64,000 nt of DNA from Peptostreptococcaceae bacterium VA2 (GCA_000686145.1 JMMB01000007.1:3215753-3279752), one strand, 5' to 3'; shown: positions 46,511-60,360, counted from the first letter of the stretch. Program-made: numbers and translations. The notes: generated by a model not told the origin, from the sequence alone.

Positions 46511-47863
46511 ATGAATATACATTTCATTGGAATTGGCGGTATAAGCATGAGTGCTTTAGCTGAAATATGTATTAATAAAGGATATAAAGTGTCTGGTTCA
46601 GATGCAAACGAATCATATCTATTGGAGAAACTTAGATCTCAAGGTGCTAATATATTTATTGGTCACAAAAAAGAACATATCTCTGATAATATAGATATGG
46701 TTATTTATACTGCAGCTGTACATAAAGACAATGCAGAGATGATAGCTGCTAAAGAAAAAAATAAACTTACTATGAATAGAGCTGCTTTTTTAGGTCAAAT
46801 CATGAGAGAATATAAAAACTCAATAGCAGTTTCTGGAACTCACGGTAAAACTTCGACAACTTCTATGTTGTCTACTATATTCCAATATGCAGATTTAGAC
46901 CCTACTATATTAGTTGGAGGAAATTTAAGCACTATTGGTGGAAATGTTAAGATAGGTAATTCTGATCATTTCATTACAGAAGCTTGTGAGTACGTTGATA
47001 GTTTCCTTAACTTTAACCCTCAAATAGCTATAGTATTAAATATCGAGGAAGATCATTTAGATTATTTCTCAGGTATAGATGAAATAAAAGCATCTTTCAA
47101 TAAATTTGGAAAATTACTTCCTAAAGATGGTTATTTCATAATCAACGGTGATGATGAAAACACAGAAGATATATTACATGAGATTAAAGCTACAGTAATA
47201 AAATACGGAACAGATGCTTGTAATGACGCAATCTTAAAAAATATAAACTTCAATGAAAATGGTCACGGAGTGTTTGATTTAGAATTTAAAGGTGAAAATT
47301 TAGGAACATTCGAACTTTCTGTTCCTGGTCTTCATAACATATATAACGCTGCAGCTGCTATTCTTACAGCTTATGTATCTTCTATAGATTTAGAACTTAT
47401 AAGAGCTAATATAAAAGCTTATGGTGGAGTTGGTAGAAGATTCGAGGTTAAAGGTAATTATAATGGCGCTTTAGTTGTTGATGACTATGCTCATCACCCA
47501 ACAGAACTAAAGGCTACTTTATCTGCTGCTAAAAAAATGAAACAGTCTAAGTTATGGTGCATATTCCAGCCTCATACTTATACTAGAACAAAATCTCTTT
47601 TAAATGAATTTGCTGAAGCTTTTTATGCTGCAGACAAAGTTATTATTACTGATATCTACGCTGCTAGAGAGCAAGATCCTGGTGATATTCATTCTAAAGA
47701 TTTAGTTGAAAAATTATATCAAAATAATGTCGATGTAACTTATATAAGCAAATTCGAAGATATAACTGATTATCTTCGTGATAATGTTAAGGATAATGAC
47801 TTAGTTATAACTGCTGGTGCAGGTCCTATATACCAAGTTGCTGAAGCATTGATTCAAAAATAA
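46511..47863 (+). CDS. murC: UDP-N-acetylmuramate-L-alanine ligase
   Basis: Adds L-Ala to UDP-MurNAc, first amino-acid step of peptidoglycan stem synthesis. 450 residues. GIGGISMS (7-14) binds the UDP part; ATP loop GTHGKTSTT at 109-117; central domain with [10 protein letters not shown] and [11 protein letters not shown]-terminal DDYAHHP motif. Start ATG after AAAGGTGGTTTTCTT. The only clear plus-strand gene left of the inverted copy. Confidence 0.98.
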   Translation: MNIHFIGIGGISMSALAEICINKGYKVSGSDANESYLLEKLRSQGANIFIGHKKEHISDNIDMVIYTAAVHKDNAEMIAAKEKNKLTMNRAAFLGQIMREYKNSIAVSGTHGKTSTTSMLSTIFQYADLDPTILVGGNLSTIGGNVKIGNSDHFITEACEYVDSFLNFNPQIAIVLNIEEDHLDYFSGIDEIKASFNKFGKLLPKDGYFIINGDDENTEDILHEIKATVIKYGTDACNDAILKNINFNENGHGVFDLEFKGENLGTFELSVPGLHNIYNAAAAILTAYVSSIDLELIRANIKAYGGVGRRFEVKGNYNGALVVDDYAHHPTELKATLSAAKKMKQSKLWCIFQPHTYTRTKSLLNEFAEAFYAADKVIITDIYAAREQDPGDIHSKDLVEKLYQNNVDVTYISKFEDITDYLRDNVKDNDLVITAGAGPIYQVAEALIQK

Positions 47864-47870
47864 TTCAAAT

Positions 47871-47921
47871 AAAAAAGTGTCTTTATAAATGATTTTTTAT
47901 CATTATAAAAGGCACTTTTTT
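47871..47921 (+). terminator. Bidirectional terminator between murC and the facing gene
   Basis: AAAAAAGTG-CTTTATAAATGAT pairs with ATCATTATAAAAGGCACTTTTTT. A runs on the 5' side and T runs on the 3' side let it serve both converging genes. Confidence 0.88.
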
Positions 47922-47933
47922 ATTTAAATATAA

Positions 47934-48746
47934 TTATTTTGAGCTTTTTCCAATCTCAAATATCTCTGACACAAGATAGTCATAAAGTTTTGTATGTACT
48001 TCATAATAAGCTTCTGCTTTACTTTCATTTTTTCCTTTTTGAGATATTTTTATATAATCCTTGCCCATTGTTTCTACAATTGCATCGTAGTGTTCTCCCT
48101 TAATATTTATTTGGAAGTTATATTCACTTCTTTCTTTACTTTTTTCAGGTTGAACTTTTCCTACGATTCTCTTTTGAATCATTTGAAGTGAAAGATCATC
48201 GAATTTCCACTTATGTATTTTTTTAGTTTCATTTTTATATTTTATTTCTACAGTTTCCCAACTTTTATATTGCTTCACAAAATCAAAAGATAAGTAAATA
48301 CTTTCACTTAAAAGCTTCTCAAATTCTTTCTTTGTAGCTACTGGAACTTTATAGTATTCTTCGCTACTTACAGTATATACTCTAAAGTAATTCAAATCTG
48401 TAGAGAATCTTATTCCATCATCTGAATATCCATTATATACCGGAGTATACGATTCTGGTTTTCTTATCTTTGTGAACTCACTGAATAAAATTTTTACATT
48501 AGACCAGTAAGATTCTTCTACTCTTACTTTCTCTACTTTTGAATCTGATATATATATTTTTTCTTTTGAACTTATTTGCTTTATTAGCGATCTTGTATCT
48601 TCTTTATCTAATTCTGCTTTTACTGGTTGTGTACTGTCCTCTTCCATATTCCTTGCAGTATTAAAAGTTAAAAAATAAACTACAAAAAATAAAACAATTC
48701 CAATAATTACTATTGTACCTTTTTTTAGTTTTCTTCTTTTTGCCAT
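47934..48746 (-). CDS. Hypothetical single-span membrane protein
   Basis: 270 residues, not recognised. A basic N-terminus (MAKRRKLKKG) and one hydrophobic helix (about 11-29) anchor a hydrophilic part, probably outside the cell. That part is rich in Lys, Glu, Ser and Tyr, has no Cys and no evident repeat or catalytic motif, and looks mixed alpha/beta (alternating segments such as YEVHTKLYDYLVSEIF at the end). Ribosome site AGGGGGGATTTTT before the ATG. Converges on murC. It stands beside wall and peptidase genes, which does not define its role. No copy appears in the right arm because the window ends just before it. Confidence 0.8.
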   Translation of the reverse strand: MAKRRKLKKGTIVIIGIVLFFVVYFLTFNTARNMEEDSTQPVKAELDKEDTRSLIKQISSKEKIYISDSKVEKVRVEESYWSNVKILFSEFTKIRKPESYTPVYNGYSDDGIRFSTDLNYFRVYTVSSEEYYKVPVATKKEFEKLLSESIYLSFDFVKQYKSWETVEIKYKNETKKIHKWKFDDLSLQMIQKRIVGKVQPEKSKERSEYNFQINIKGEHYDAIVETMGKDYIKISQKGKNESKAEAYYEVHTKLYDYLVSEIFEIGKSSK

Positions 48747-48895
48747 AAAAATCCCCCCTAAGGCTATATAATTATAAGATAATTATATACTTTTATCAAT
48801 ATTTTGTAAGTATGTTTATTTTATATTAATATTTCCCAGGAAATTTTTTCACGATTCGACAATAATATATATTTTTTTATATGTTTATAAATATC

Positions 48896-48927
48896 AAAAA
48901 TCACCTAACTTTTGCTAGGTGATTTTA
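48896..48927 (-). terminator. Rho-independent terminator after the PepT-like gene
   Basis: 9-bp stem AATCACCTA/TAGGTGATT with an 8-base loop, followed by T residues on the minus strand; 19 bases beyond the stop. Confidence 0.85.
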
Positions 48928-48943
48928 ATTAAGCAATATTATA

Positions 48944-50059
48944 TTATGCTTCTTTTATTATTTCTTTTACCATTATTGCAGAATTAACTATGTCTTCTAT
49001 AGCTATATATTCTTCTAATGTATGAGCATTTTTCATACCTATTCCTAAGTTAACTGCTTTTACTCCGTTTTTGTTTAATATGTTAGTATCGCTACCTCCA
49101 CCTGTAGAAGCTGTATGTCCTTCTATATTCATGTTAGAGAAAGCTTTTTTAGCAAGTTTAACTATTTCATCATCTTCACATACATTAAAAGGTGCATATG
49201 CTCTATTAACTTCTATGTCTATTTTAGCTCCAAACTCGTCGGCAGTTTTTTTGAATGTTTCTACCATATGATTTGTTTGAACATCTAATTTTTCTTCACT
49301 TAAACTTCTAGCTTCTGCTACTATTTCTAATTCTGGCATAACTATATTTGTTGCTATACCACCTTTAATTATTCCTATATTAGCAGTAGTTTCTTCATCT
49401 ATTCTTAATAACTTCATATTTTCCATAGCTCTTGAAGCTACCATTATTGCACTTATTCCGTTTTCTGGTTGAAGACCTGCATGAGCTGGTTTTCCTGTTA
49501 TTTTAACGTTTATAGCATCTTGTGCTGGTGCTTGAATTATTATTTCTCCAGGAGCCCCACCACTATCTAGTACAAATGCATAATCAGCATCTACTTTAGA
49601 GTAGTCTAAGTATTTAGCTCCAAATAATCCGCCTTCTTCCCATATAGAGAATACTACTTGTATATCAGCATGCTCAATATCGTTTTCTTTAATCATTCTT
49701 AAAGCCTCTAATATAGCAGCTATACCAGCTTTATCATCAGAACCTAATACTGTAGTTCCATCACTTTTTATTATTCCAGTAGCTTCATCTATTATAGGTT
49801 TTATTCCTACTCCTGGGCTAACTGTGTCCATATGTGAACTGAATAATAATTTCTTTCCTGGTCTGTTTCCTTTTAATGTAGCTATTACGTTTCCAGTTTC
49901 TCCGTTAACCTTTTCCCCTGCATTATCTATTGAAACTTCACAGCCTATTGCTTCTAATTTTTTAACTAAAACTTGTGCTACTTTACCTTCTTTTGAAGAT
50001 GGACTATCTATTTGTACTAACTCTAAAAATTCATTTATTAATCTTTGTTTGTTTATCAT
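48944..50059 (-). CDS. PepT-like M20 family metallopeptidase
   Basis: Zinc-dependent exopeptidase, probably a di/tripeptidase of the peptidase-T-like branch. 371 residues from ATG 50057-50059 (GGGAGGAAATATC upstream). A longer TTG frame would begin inside that ribosome site. Zinc ligands: His76 and Asp78 in SHMDTVSPG, Asp in GSDDKAG (106-112), and the catalytic Glu141-Glu142 in WEEGG. A dimerisation domain is inserted at about 185-285. Own terminator. Intact here; the mirrored copy is broken. Confidence 0.93.
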   Translation of the reverse strand: MINKQRLINEFLELVQIDSPSSKEGKVAQVLVKKLEAIGCEVSIDNAGEKVNGETGNVIATLKGNRPGKKLLFSSHMDTVSPGVGIKPIIDEATGIIKSDGTTVLGSDDKAGIAAILEALRMIKENDIEHADIQVVFSIWEEGGLFGAKYLDYSKVDADYAFVLDSGGAPGEIIIQAPAQDAINVKITGKPAHAGLQPENGISAIMVASRAMENMKLLRIDEETTANIGIIKGGIATNIVMPELEIVAEARSLSEEKLDVQTNHMVETFKKTADEFGAKIDIEVNRAYAPFNVCEDDEIVKLAKKAFSNMNIEGHTASTGGGSDTNILNKNGVKAVNLGIGMKNAHTLEEYIAIEDIVNSAIMVKEIIKEA

Positions 50060-50139
50060 GATATTTCCTCCCAAATTATAGTATATTTATATATTTTAGA
50101 TTAATATCATAATATTATCAATAGGAAAGGTAATATATT

Positions 50140-51351
50140 TTATTTTAAGATTCTTCTACTTCTAGAATCTATAAAACATAGCCAGTATCCTAAGCTATCA
50201 TTTCTAGTATCACATGCTTGATAAGTATTAAATCCAGTATGACCTTTATCTGGTTGCTCATTCTTATTTCCTGGAACTGCATATATATAACTTTTTCTCT
50301 TATTATACTCATCATATTGAACACCAAATAAATAATGTCTGTATTTATATGAATGCATTACAGCATCACTATACATTGTGTAATTTAACGAATTTACATA
50401 TCCTAAGTGTGGCATTGTATATCCACATAGGGTTGTTGGACTTATTTCTACTTTCCACCATCTAGTATCTTCTATATCATCACTTACAAATGGCTTAACT
50501 TCGTTGAAATATTTTAATCCCTTTTTAATTTGTCTTGGCATTAACAATGCACCTGCTGCGTTAGAATTTCGAGATTTTTGTTGATATTGTTCATATGATT
50601 GATATGGTATATTTTGAGGTTTTGGCTCTTGATATTGGCTTGCATATTTAGGTTTTCTTTGTTGTTTAGTTTTTTGTGGTTGTGATTTTTGTTTGTATAA
50701 ATTACGTTCTATAATTTGTTCTTCATCCTCTTCTTCATCCTCCTCATACTCATCTTCTATTTCTTCTTCTTCTTCTTCTTCTTCATCTTCTTGTATTTCT
50801 ATATATCCATCATTATCTTCTATTTCTTCGTAACCCTCGTCATCTTCTTCCTCTATCTCTATATACTCTATTTCTTCATATTCGTAATCCTCATCATCAA
50901 ATTCTTCATCTTCATCATCATCTACTTCTATATATTCCACTTCTTCATACTCCTCAAATTCTTCATCATCAACAGTGAACAATATATCTTCGTAGTTTTC
51001 TATTTTACTTCCCTTAAAGCCTATTAGTGGAACAGATTTCTCATAAAGTAGAGCTATTCCTTTTAAATCTATGTCATCTCTATCTAGGTTTAATACAAAC
51101 TCACCTTTTCCTTGCTCACTTAAAACAACTTTCCCTAAATCTAAAGTTTCATAATCACTTTGTATCGCAATTACTCTATATCCATCTTTTACACATTTAA
51201 GATTTTCTACATAAAGTGAAACTACTGATTTTTCATCATTTATTTCTACTTTAGCAAATGCTTTTGGTAAAATGCGCTCTTTGTATCTAAAATTAGTATC
51301 TTTAGCTTCAAGAATTATATAATCTCTTTTAAACTTTCTTTTGGAAGCCAT
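50140..51351 (-). CDS. Hypothetical protein with long acidic middle and conserved-looking C-terminal domain
   Basis: 403 residues, not recognised. Three parts: an N-terminal domain (1-120) with beta-like segments and balanced charge; an extremely acidic low-complexity stretch (about 128-215, runs of Glu, periodic Tyr and Ile as in EYEEIEYIEIEEED); a Gln/Lys/Pro/Tyr-rich linker (218-262); and a C-terminal domain (about 283-400) rich in aromatic residues, with TRWWKVEISPTTLCGYTMPH and a final GYWLCFID. No signal peptide or membrane helix. Start ATG after AGGGGGGATTAGAA. Follows rsmA after a terminator. The GAA/GAT-rich DNA explains the long antisense frame opposite it. Confidence 0.82.
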   Translation of the reverse strand: MASKRKFKRDYIILEAKDTNFRYKERILPKAFAKVEINDEKSVVSLYVENLKCVKDGYRVIAIQSDYETLDLGKVVLSEQGKGEFVLNLDRDDIDLKGIALLYEKSVPLIGFKGSKIENYEDILFTVDDEEFEEYEEVEYIEVDDDEDEEFDDEDYEYEEIEYIEIEEEDDEGYEEIEDNDGYIEIQEDEEEEEEEEIEDEYEEDEEEDEEQIIERNLYKQKSQPQKTKQQRKPKYASQYQEPKPQNIPYQSYEQYQQKSRNSNAAGALLMPRQIKKGLKYFNEVKPFVSDDIEDTRWWKVEISPTTLCGYTMPHLGYVNSLNYTMYSDAVMHSYKYRHYLFGVQYDEYNKRKSYIYAVPGNKNEQPDKGHTGFNTYQACDTRNDSLGYWLCFIDSRSRRILK

Positions 51352-51402
51352 TTCTAATCCCCCCTTAACATAATTTCTCTAAATATTATATGATTAAACA
51401 CA

Positions 51403-51436
51403 TAAAAAAAGTACCTTCTATTTTGAAGGTACCTTT
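51403..51436 (-). terminator. Rho-independent terminator at the end of rsmA
   Basis: Stem GGTACCTTC/GAAGGTAC with a short loop containing the rsmA stop, followed by TTTTTTT on the minus strand. Confidence 0.88.
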
Positions 51437-52288
51437 GCATTTACTTTATTTGAAAGAGTAGCAAATTCTTGTATGCTAAGAGTTTCTCCTCTTCTTTTTT
51501 CATCTATATTAGCTTCTAATAATACTTCTCTGATTTCTTCTTTGCTTAAGAAACCTAATGTACTTAATGAGTTAAGTAAAGTTTTTCTTCTTTGACTAAA
51601 TCCAGCTTTAACTGTTTTAAAGAATATTTCTTCGCTATCTACTGGATATTTTATTTCTGGTCTTACATGAAGTCCTATAACTGTTGAATCTACATTTGGT
51701 TGTGGTATAAACATGTGTCTTGGTGCTTTTGCCACTATTTCTGTATCACAGTAGTATTGAACTGCTATTGATAAAGTTCCATAATCCTTTGTACCTGGTA
51801 CTGCATTCATTCTATCTGCAACTTCTTTTTGTACCATAACTACTATATCAGTTACTGGAATATCTTCTTCTAAAAACTTCATAACTATTGGTGTAGTTAT
51901 ATAATATGGAAGGTTAGCTACTAATTTAACTGGACCTCCATTTAATTTTTCTTCTACTAATTCTTGAACATCAACTTTTAATATATCTTTGTTTATTACT
52001 TCTACATTATCAAGATCATCTAAAGTTTCTTTTAGTATGGGAATTAATGTTTTATCTATCTCTATAGCAACTACTTTATCCGCTACTTTTCCCATCTCAC
52101 GAGTAAGAGTTCCTATTCCAGGGCCTACCTCTATTATCTGATCGCCTTTTGAAAGTCTTGCACCTTGTAATATGCTATCTATTACATTATCGTCTATTAA
52201 AAAAGTTTTGTCCTAGAGACTTTGAAAACTTAAATCCATGTTTTTGAACTACGTCTTTGGTTGCACTATGTGATGAAAGTCTATCCAT
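51418..52288 (-). pseudogene. rsmA: 16S rRNA (adenine1518/1519-N6) dimethyltransferase, one frameshift (likely sequence error)
   Basis: KsgA/RsmA dimethylates the two adenines of the 3' hairpin of 16S rRNA. ATG 52286-52288 follows AGGAGAAATTAA. The frame runs through SLGQNF, breaks at a run of six A (52199-52204), and resumes from VGPGIG to the stop. The mirrored copy has five at that place, which restores 289 codons. SAM motif VGPGIGTLT and catalytic NLPYY are both present. I regard the gene as intact in the organism. It lies downstream of rnmV, the usual order. Confidence 0.9.
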
Positions 52289-52324
52289 TTAATTTCTCCT
52301 ATTTTACTATATTTTCACGTTTTT

Positions 52325-52357
52325 TGTGAATTATTTTTGTCACGCTTGCGTGACTTT
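52325..52357 (+). terminator. Plus-strand-oriented hairpin between rnmV and rsmA
   Basis: GTCACG-CTTG-CGTGAC followed by TTTTTT on the plus strand, opposite to the surrounding genes; on the coding (minus) strand it is followed by A residues instead. It could end antisense transcription. Confidence 0.5.
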
Positions 52358-52358
52358 T

Positions 52359-52900
52359 TTAACTTAATTCTATTTTATTTAATGCTACTTCAAACTCTTC
52401 TCTATTTACTCCATAGTTGTTTAATCTATTTAAGAATTGTTTTGCATTTCCGTAACCTATTCCAAGTATTTTTCCAAGCTCATCTCTTCTAAAAGATGCA
52501 TCTTCATTTCCTATAAGTCCGTTTCTTATTAAATCTACTTGTTTAAATTCATCTCTTTTATCCGTACTTTCTGTTCTTACTTTTTCAAGAGCTGCTATTA
52601 TACTCTTTGGAGTAGCATTTTCGATTCCTATATCTCCATCTTTTTTAGCTTCTTCTCTTGGTAAAAAATGCATGCTTACATCCTGGAACTTCAGCTGCTA
52701 TTTTTTTCCTTATTTTTTCCCCTGCAAAATCTGGGTCAGTAAATATTATTACTCCACGTCTTTCTTGAGCTGATTTTATACGTTCCATAGTGCCTTTTGG
52801 AAATCCAAACCCACCAGTTGTTATAAGTTCTGCATCAAGAGCTCTTTTTACTGCTGTAAACGTCATCTCGTCCTTCTACAACTATAATTTCTTTTATCAT
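52359..52900 (-). pseudogene. rnmV: Ribonuclease M5, two frameshifts (likely sequence errors)
   Basis: Toprim-domain nuclease that matures 5S rRNA. ATG 52898-52900 after AAGGTGAATTAAT. Toprim motifs EGRDDVTAVKRA and the FTDPDFAGEKIR Asp pair are visible. The frame breaks near 52858 (extra T in GACGTTTACAG) and near 52668 (six A for five), both at short homopolymers; the mirror copy lacks these but has others. The joined product is about 179 residues, normal for RnmV. It lies between tatD and rsmA as in B. subtilis. Confidence 0.88.
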
Positions 52901-52986
52901 TATTAATTCACCTTTTTATCTATTTTTTAATCTCTCGTCTTAGCCTACATCTTTATATTTTACGTTTTTTATGACATTTTATCAAG

Positions 52987-53034
52987 AAAAATAAAAGCTA
53001 CAGTACAATTATGCCACTATAGCTTTTATTTTTA
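52987..53034 (-). terminator. Rho-independent terminator after tatD
   Basis: About 18-bp stem AAAAATAAAAGCTA-AGT with its complement; T-rich 3' side on the minus strand. Mirrored in the right arm at about 59690-59735. Confidence 0.8.
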
Positions 53035-53058
53035 TAATATTTTATAAAAAATTATTTA

Positions 53059-53831
53059 TTATTTTATATTAAAGAATCTCTTTGCATTTTCTTTTGTAGC
53101 TTCACATACTTTTTCATAAGATATTCCTTTTTCCTGAGCTATCTTATCAGCAACAAAAGCTACTAAAGAAGGGTCATTTCTTTTTCCTCTATGTGGCTCT
53201 GGTGCCATATATGGTGAATCAGTTTCAATTAATAAATATTCTAGTGGTATTTCACTTACTACTTCTCTAGTTTTTTTATTATTTTTAAATGTAACTGTTC
53301 CTGGAATAGAAATATAACATCCCATTTTTATATATTCTTTAGCTAATTCTACATTTCCACTATAGCAATGAAGCACACATCCTATTTCTGGATTTTTAGT
53401 ATTTTTGATTATTTCAAAAGTATCAGCATGTGCATCTCTATCATGTATTATTATTGGTAATTTTAATTCATTAGCTAATTCTATTTGTTTTTTAAACCAT
53501 TCTCTTTGAATTTCTCTAGGTGCATTATCATAAAAAATAATCTAACCCTATTTCACCTATTGCAACTACCTTTTTATTTTCAGTAGCTAATTTTTTTAGA
53601 GTATCTATAGCACTATCATCCAGTTGCCCTACATCATGTGGATGTACTCCAACTGCTGCATATATAAAAATCGTATTTATTAGATAGTTTAACACTGCTT
53701 ATAGAACTTTCTATATCTGCACCTGGGTTTACAACTAAATCTACTTTTTTTTCTTTTAGAGTTTTAATTAATTCTTCTCTATCTTCATCAAATCTTGCAT
53801 CATTTAAATGTGCATGTGAGTCAAATAACAT
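53059..53831 (-). pseudogene. tatD: TatD family metal-dependent DNase, two frameshifts (likely sequence errors)
   Basis: TIM-barrel hydrolase of the TatD family, a 3'-5' exonuclease acting on DNA. ATG 53829-53831 with AGGAG upstream; opening MLFDSHAHLND carries the HxH metal site. Later motifs GEIGLDY, HDRDAH, LHCYSG and ETDSPYMAPEPHRG follow in order. Frame breaks near 53540 (six T for five) and 53665 (five for four); the mirror copy is correct at both and breaks elsewhere. The repaired length is 256 residues. Between metG and rnmV. Confidence 0.9.
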
Positions 53832-53851
53832 TTTTTTATTCTCCTAACTTA

Positions 53852-55835
<1,984 letters not shown>

Positions 55836-55870
55836 AATTTTACCCTCCACTTTATTTTTCCTTATATTAA

Positions 55871-56185
55871 AAAAAAACTCGCCTCCTATTAAACATAGGG
55901 GCGAGATTAATCACGGTACCACCCTAATTTACCTAAACTCTAATATCTATAAATATAATTTAATAATGTTTTACAAGAAACTATATAAACTATTTTATTT
56001 TAAATAAATTATGTTTAGATATCTTAGTAGACTATAACGAGTCTAAACCGTCTTATCTTAAAGATAGAATAATCTAATCATTCGGATAAAAAGCTCTGAG
56101 ACCATCTTCAATAATTTATTTATCACTAGCTTTCACCTAACCCTAGCTCTCTGTAGAAAAACTCCTTATTTACCTCTTCTCTTCT
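55871..56185 (-). ncRNA. T-box leader of metG (tRNA-Met responsive)
   Basis: Minus-strand leader with stem I elements AGAGAG and GGTTAGGTGAAAGC, a likely AUG specifier in GAAGATGGTCTC, the antiterminator T-box GGGTGGTACCGTG (55912-55925 in reverse), and a terminator stem CTCGCC-CCTAT/ATAGG-GGCGAG with a T run (55871-55905). Uncharged tRNA-Met would stabilise the antiterminator and switch metG on. Confidence 0.88.
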
Positions 56186-56191
56186 TAGCTT

Positions 56192-56221
56192 ATTATATGT
56201 TTTTATATTTTACTAAATCAA
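56192..56221 (-). promoter_or_regulatory. Sigma-A promoter of metG
   Basis: TTGATT (56216-56221), 18-base spacer, TATAAT (56192-56197) on the minus strand, just upstream of the T-box leader. Same arrangement in the mirror copy at 56524-56553. Confidence 0.7.
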
Positions 56222-56523
56222 TATATCTTACAATATTATATACTTCAAATTTAATTAATATTAAGCTAATTTGAATAAATTTATGCTTTATTATATTTAA
56301 TTTATATATATATAAAATATTAATTTAATAAAAAACAAGACATACTTTAAAACTTGTGCTATGATTGTCATATAGCTGGGGTAAAAGCACGTATTTGTTT
56401 GCTATGTAATGTTTGTAAAATAATATTTATATATATAATAAATTAATATATAATAAAGCATAAATATCAAATTAAGCTTAAATATTAATTAAATTTGAAG
56501 TATAATAATATGTATAGAATATA
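56222..56523. other. Fold-back junction between the two T-box leaders
   Basis: AT-rich DNA, no gene. The two halves are imperfect reverse complements meeting at about 56360-56376 (GCTATGA-TTG-TCATATAGC). Divergence is highest in the central 100 bases (for example ACATACTTTAAAAC against ATACGTGCTTTTACC). I see no sequencing-adapter-like or transposon sequence at the join. Confidence 0.7.
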
Positions 56524-56553
56524 TTGATTTAGTAAAATATAAAAACATATAAT
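56524..56553 (+). promoter_or_regulatory. metG promoter, mirrored copy
   Basis: TTGATT (56524-56529), 18 bases, TATAAT (56548-56553); identical in sequence to the left-arm promoter. Confidence 0.65.
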
Positions 56554-56559
56554 AAGCTA

Positions 56560-56870
56560 AGAAGAGAAGAGTAAATAAGGAGTTTTTCTACAGAGAGCCT
56601 AGGTTAGGTGAAAGCTAGTGGATAAATAAATTATTGAAGATGGTCTCAGAGCTTTTTATCCGAAGATAGATTATCTATCTTTAAGATAAGACGGTTAGAC
56701 TCGTTATAGTCTACTAAGATATCTAAACATAATTATTTAAAATAAAATAGTTTATATAGTTTCTTGTAAAACATTATAAATTATATTTATAGATATTAGA
56801 GGTTTAGGTAAATTAGGGTGGTACCGTGATTAATCTCGCCCCTATGTTTAATAGGAGGCGAGTTTTTTTA
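56560..56870 (+). ncRNA. T-box leader of metG, mirrored copy
   Basis: Plus-strand copy with AGAGAG, GGTTAGGTGAAAGC, AUG specifier at about 56640-56642, GGGTGGTACCGTG (56817-56829) and a terminator stem ending in TTTTTTT near 56870. It differs from the left copy by small indels, including in the conserved regions. Confidence 0.85.
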
Positions 56871-56900
56871 ATATAAGGAAAATAAAGTGGAGGTAAAATT

Positions 56901-58869
<1,969 letters not shown>

Positions 58870-58889
58870 TAAGTTAGGAGAATAAAAAA

Positions 58890-59661
58890 ATGTTATTTGA
58901 CTCACATGCACATTTAAATGATGCAAGATTTGATGAAGATAGAGAAGAATTAATTAAAACTCTAAAAGAAAAAAAAGTAGATTTAGTTGTAAACCCAGGT
59001 GCAGATATAGAAAGTTCTATAAGCAGTGTTAAACTATCTAATAAATACGATTTTATATATGCAGCAGTTGGAGTACATCCACATGATGTAGGGCAACTGG
59101 ATGATAGTGCTATAGATACTCTAAAAAAATTAGCTACTGAAAATAAAAAGGTAGTTGCAATAGGTGAAATAGGGTTAGATTATTTTTATGATAATGCACC
59201 TAGAGAAATTCAAAGAGAATGGTTTAAAAAACAAATAGAATTAGCTAATGAATTAAAATTACCAATAATAATACATGATAGAGATGCACATGCTGATACT
59301 TTTGAAATAATCAAAAATACTAAAAATCCAGAAATAGGATGTGTGCTTCATTGCTATAGTGGAAATGTAGAATTAGCTAAAGAATATATAAAAATGGGAT
59401 GTTATATTTCTATTCCAGGAACAGTTACATTTAAAAATAATAAAAAAAACTAGAGAAGTAGTAAGTGAAATACCACTAGAATATTTATTAATTGAAACTG
59501 ATTCACCATATATGGCACCAGAGCCACATAGAGGAAAAAGAAATGACCCTTCTTTAGTAGCTTTTGTTGCTGATAAGATAGCTCAGGAAAAAGGAATATC
59601 TTATGAAAAAGTATGTGAAGCTACAAAAGAAAATGCAAAGAGATTCTTTAATATAAAATAA
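58890..59661 (+). pseudogene. tatD: TatD family DNase, mirrored copy with one frameshift
   Basis: Reads cleanly from MLFDSHAHLND through [15 protein letters not shown] and LHCYSG, then breaks at a run of eight A near 59442-59449 where the left arm has seven. After that the C-terminal ETDSPYMAPEPHRG segment continues in another frame to the stop at 59659-59661. It is the better of the two copies for the first 560 bases. Confidence 0.9.
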
Positions 59662-59818
59662 TAAATAATTTTTTATAAAATATTATAAAAATAAAAGCTA
59701 TAGTGCATAATTGTACTGTAGCTTTTATTTTTCTTGATAAAATGTCATAAAAAACGTAAAATATAAAGATGTAGGCTAAGACGAGAGATTAAAAAATAGA
59801 TAAAAAGGTGAATTAATA

Positions 59819-60360
59819 ATGATAAAAGAAATTATAGTTGTAGAAGGACGAGATGACGTTACAGCAGTAAAAAGAGCTCTTGATGCAGAACTTATAACAA
59901 ACTGGTGGGTTGGATTTCCAAAAGGCACTATGGAACGTATAAAATCAGCTCAAGAAAGACGTGGAGTAATAATATTTACTGACCCAGATTTTGCAGGGAA
60001 AAAATAAGGAAAAAAATAGCAGCTGAAGTTCCAGGATGTAAGCATGCATTTTTACCAAGAGAAGAAGCTAAAAAAGATGGAGATATAGGAATCGAAAATG
60101 CTACTCCAAAGAGTATAATAGCCAGCTCTTGAAAAAGTAAGAACAGAAAGTACGGGATAAAAGAGATGAATTTAAACAAGTAGATTTAATAAGAAACGGA
60201 CTTATAGGAAATGAAGATGCATCTTTTAGAAAGAGATGAGCTTGGAAAAATACTTGGAATAGGTTACGGAAATGCAAAACAATTCTTAAATAGATTAAAC
60301 AACTATGGAGTAAATAGAGAAGAGTTTGAAGTAGCATTAAATAAAATAGAATTAAGTTAA
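59819..60360 (+). pseudogene. rnmV: Ribonuclease M5, mirrored copy with frameshifts
   Basis: Starts MIKEIIVVEGRDDVTAVKRA, where the left copy is broken. It has an altered ITNWWVGFP stretch (left copy ITTGGFGFP), a premature stop after FAGKK from a missing GA step near 59995, and extra bases near 60120, 60153 and 60230. Stop at 60358-60360. Confidence 0.85.

Noticed and set aside
50060-50074. Upstream TTG as start of the PepT-like gene
   Set aside because: It would begin within the GGGAGG ribosome site that serves ATG 50057-50059.
50716-51027. Plus-strand frame of 103 residues, almost all Phe/Ile/Leu/Tyr
   Set aside because: It is the antisense of the GAA/GAT-rich acidic stretch of the unknown protein; no start signal.
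56340-56415. Central divergent segment of the palindrome as an inserted mobile element or unique spacer
   Set aside because: With gaps allowed, the two halves still align as reverse complements through GCTATGA-TTG-TCATATAGC; no transposase, terminal repeats or adapter-like sequence is seen.
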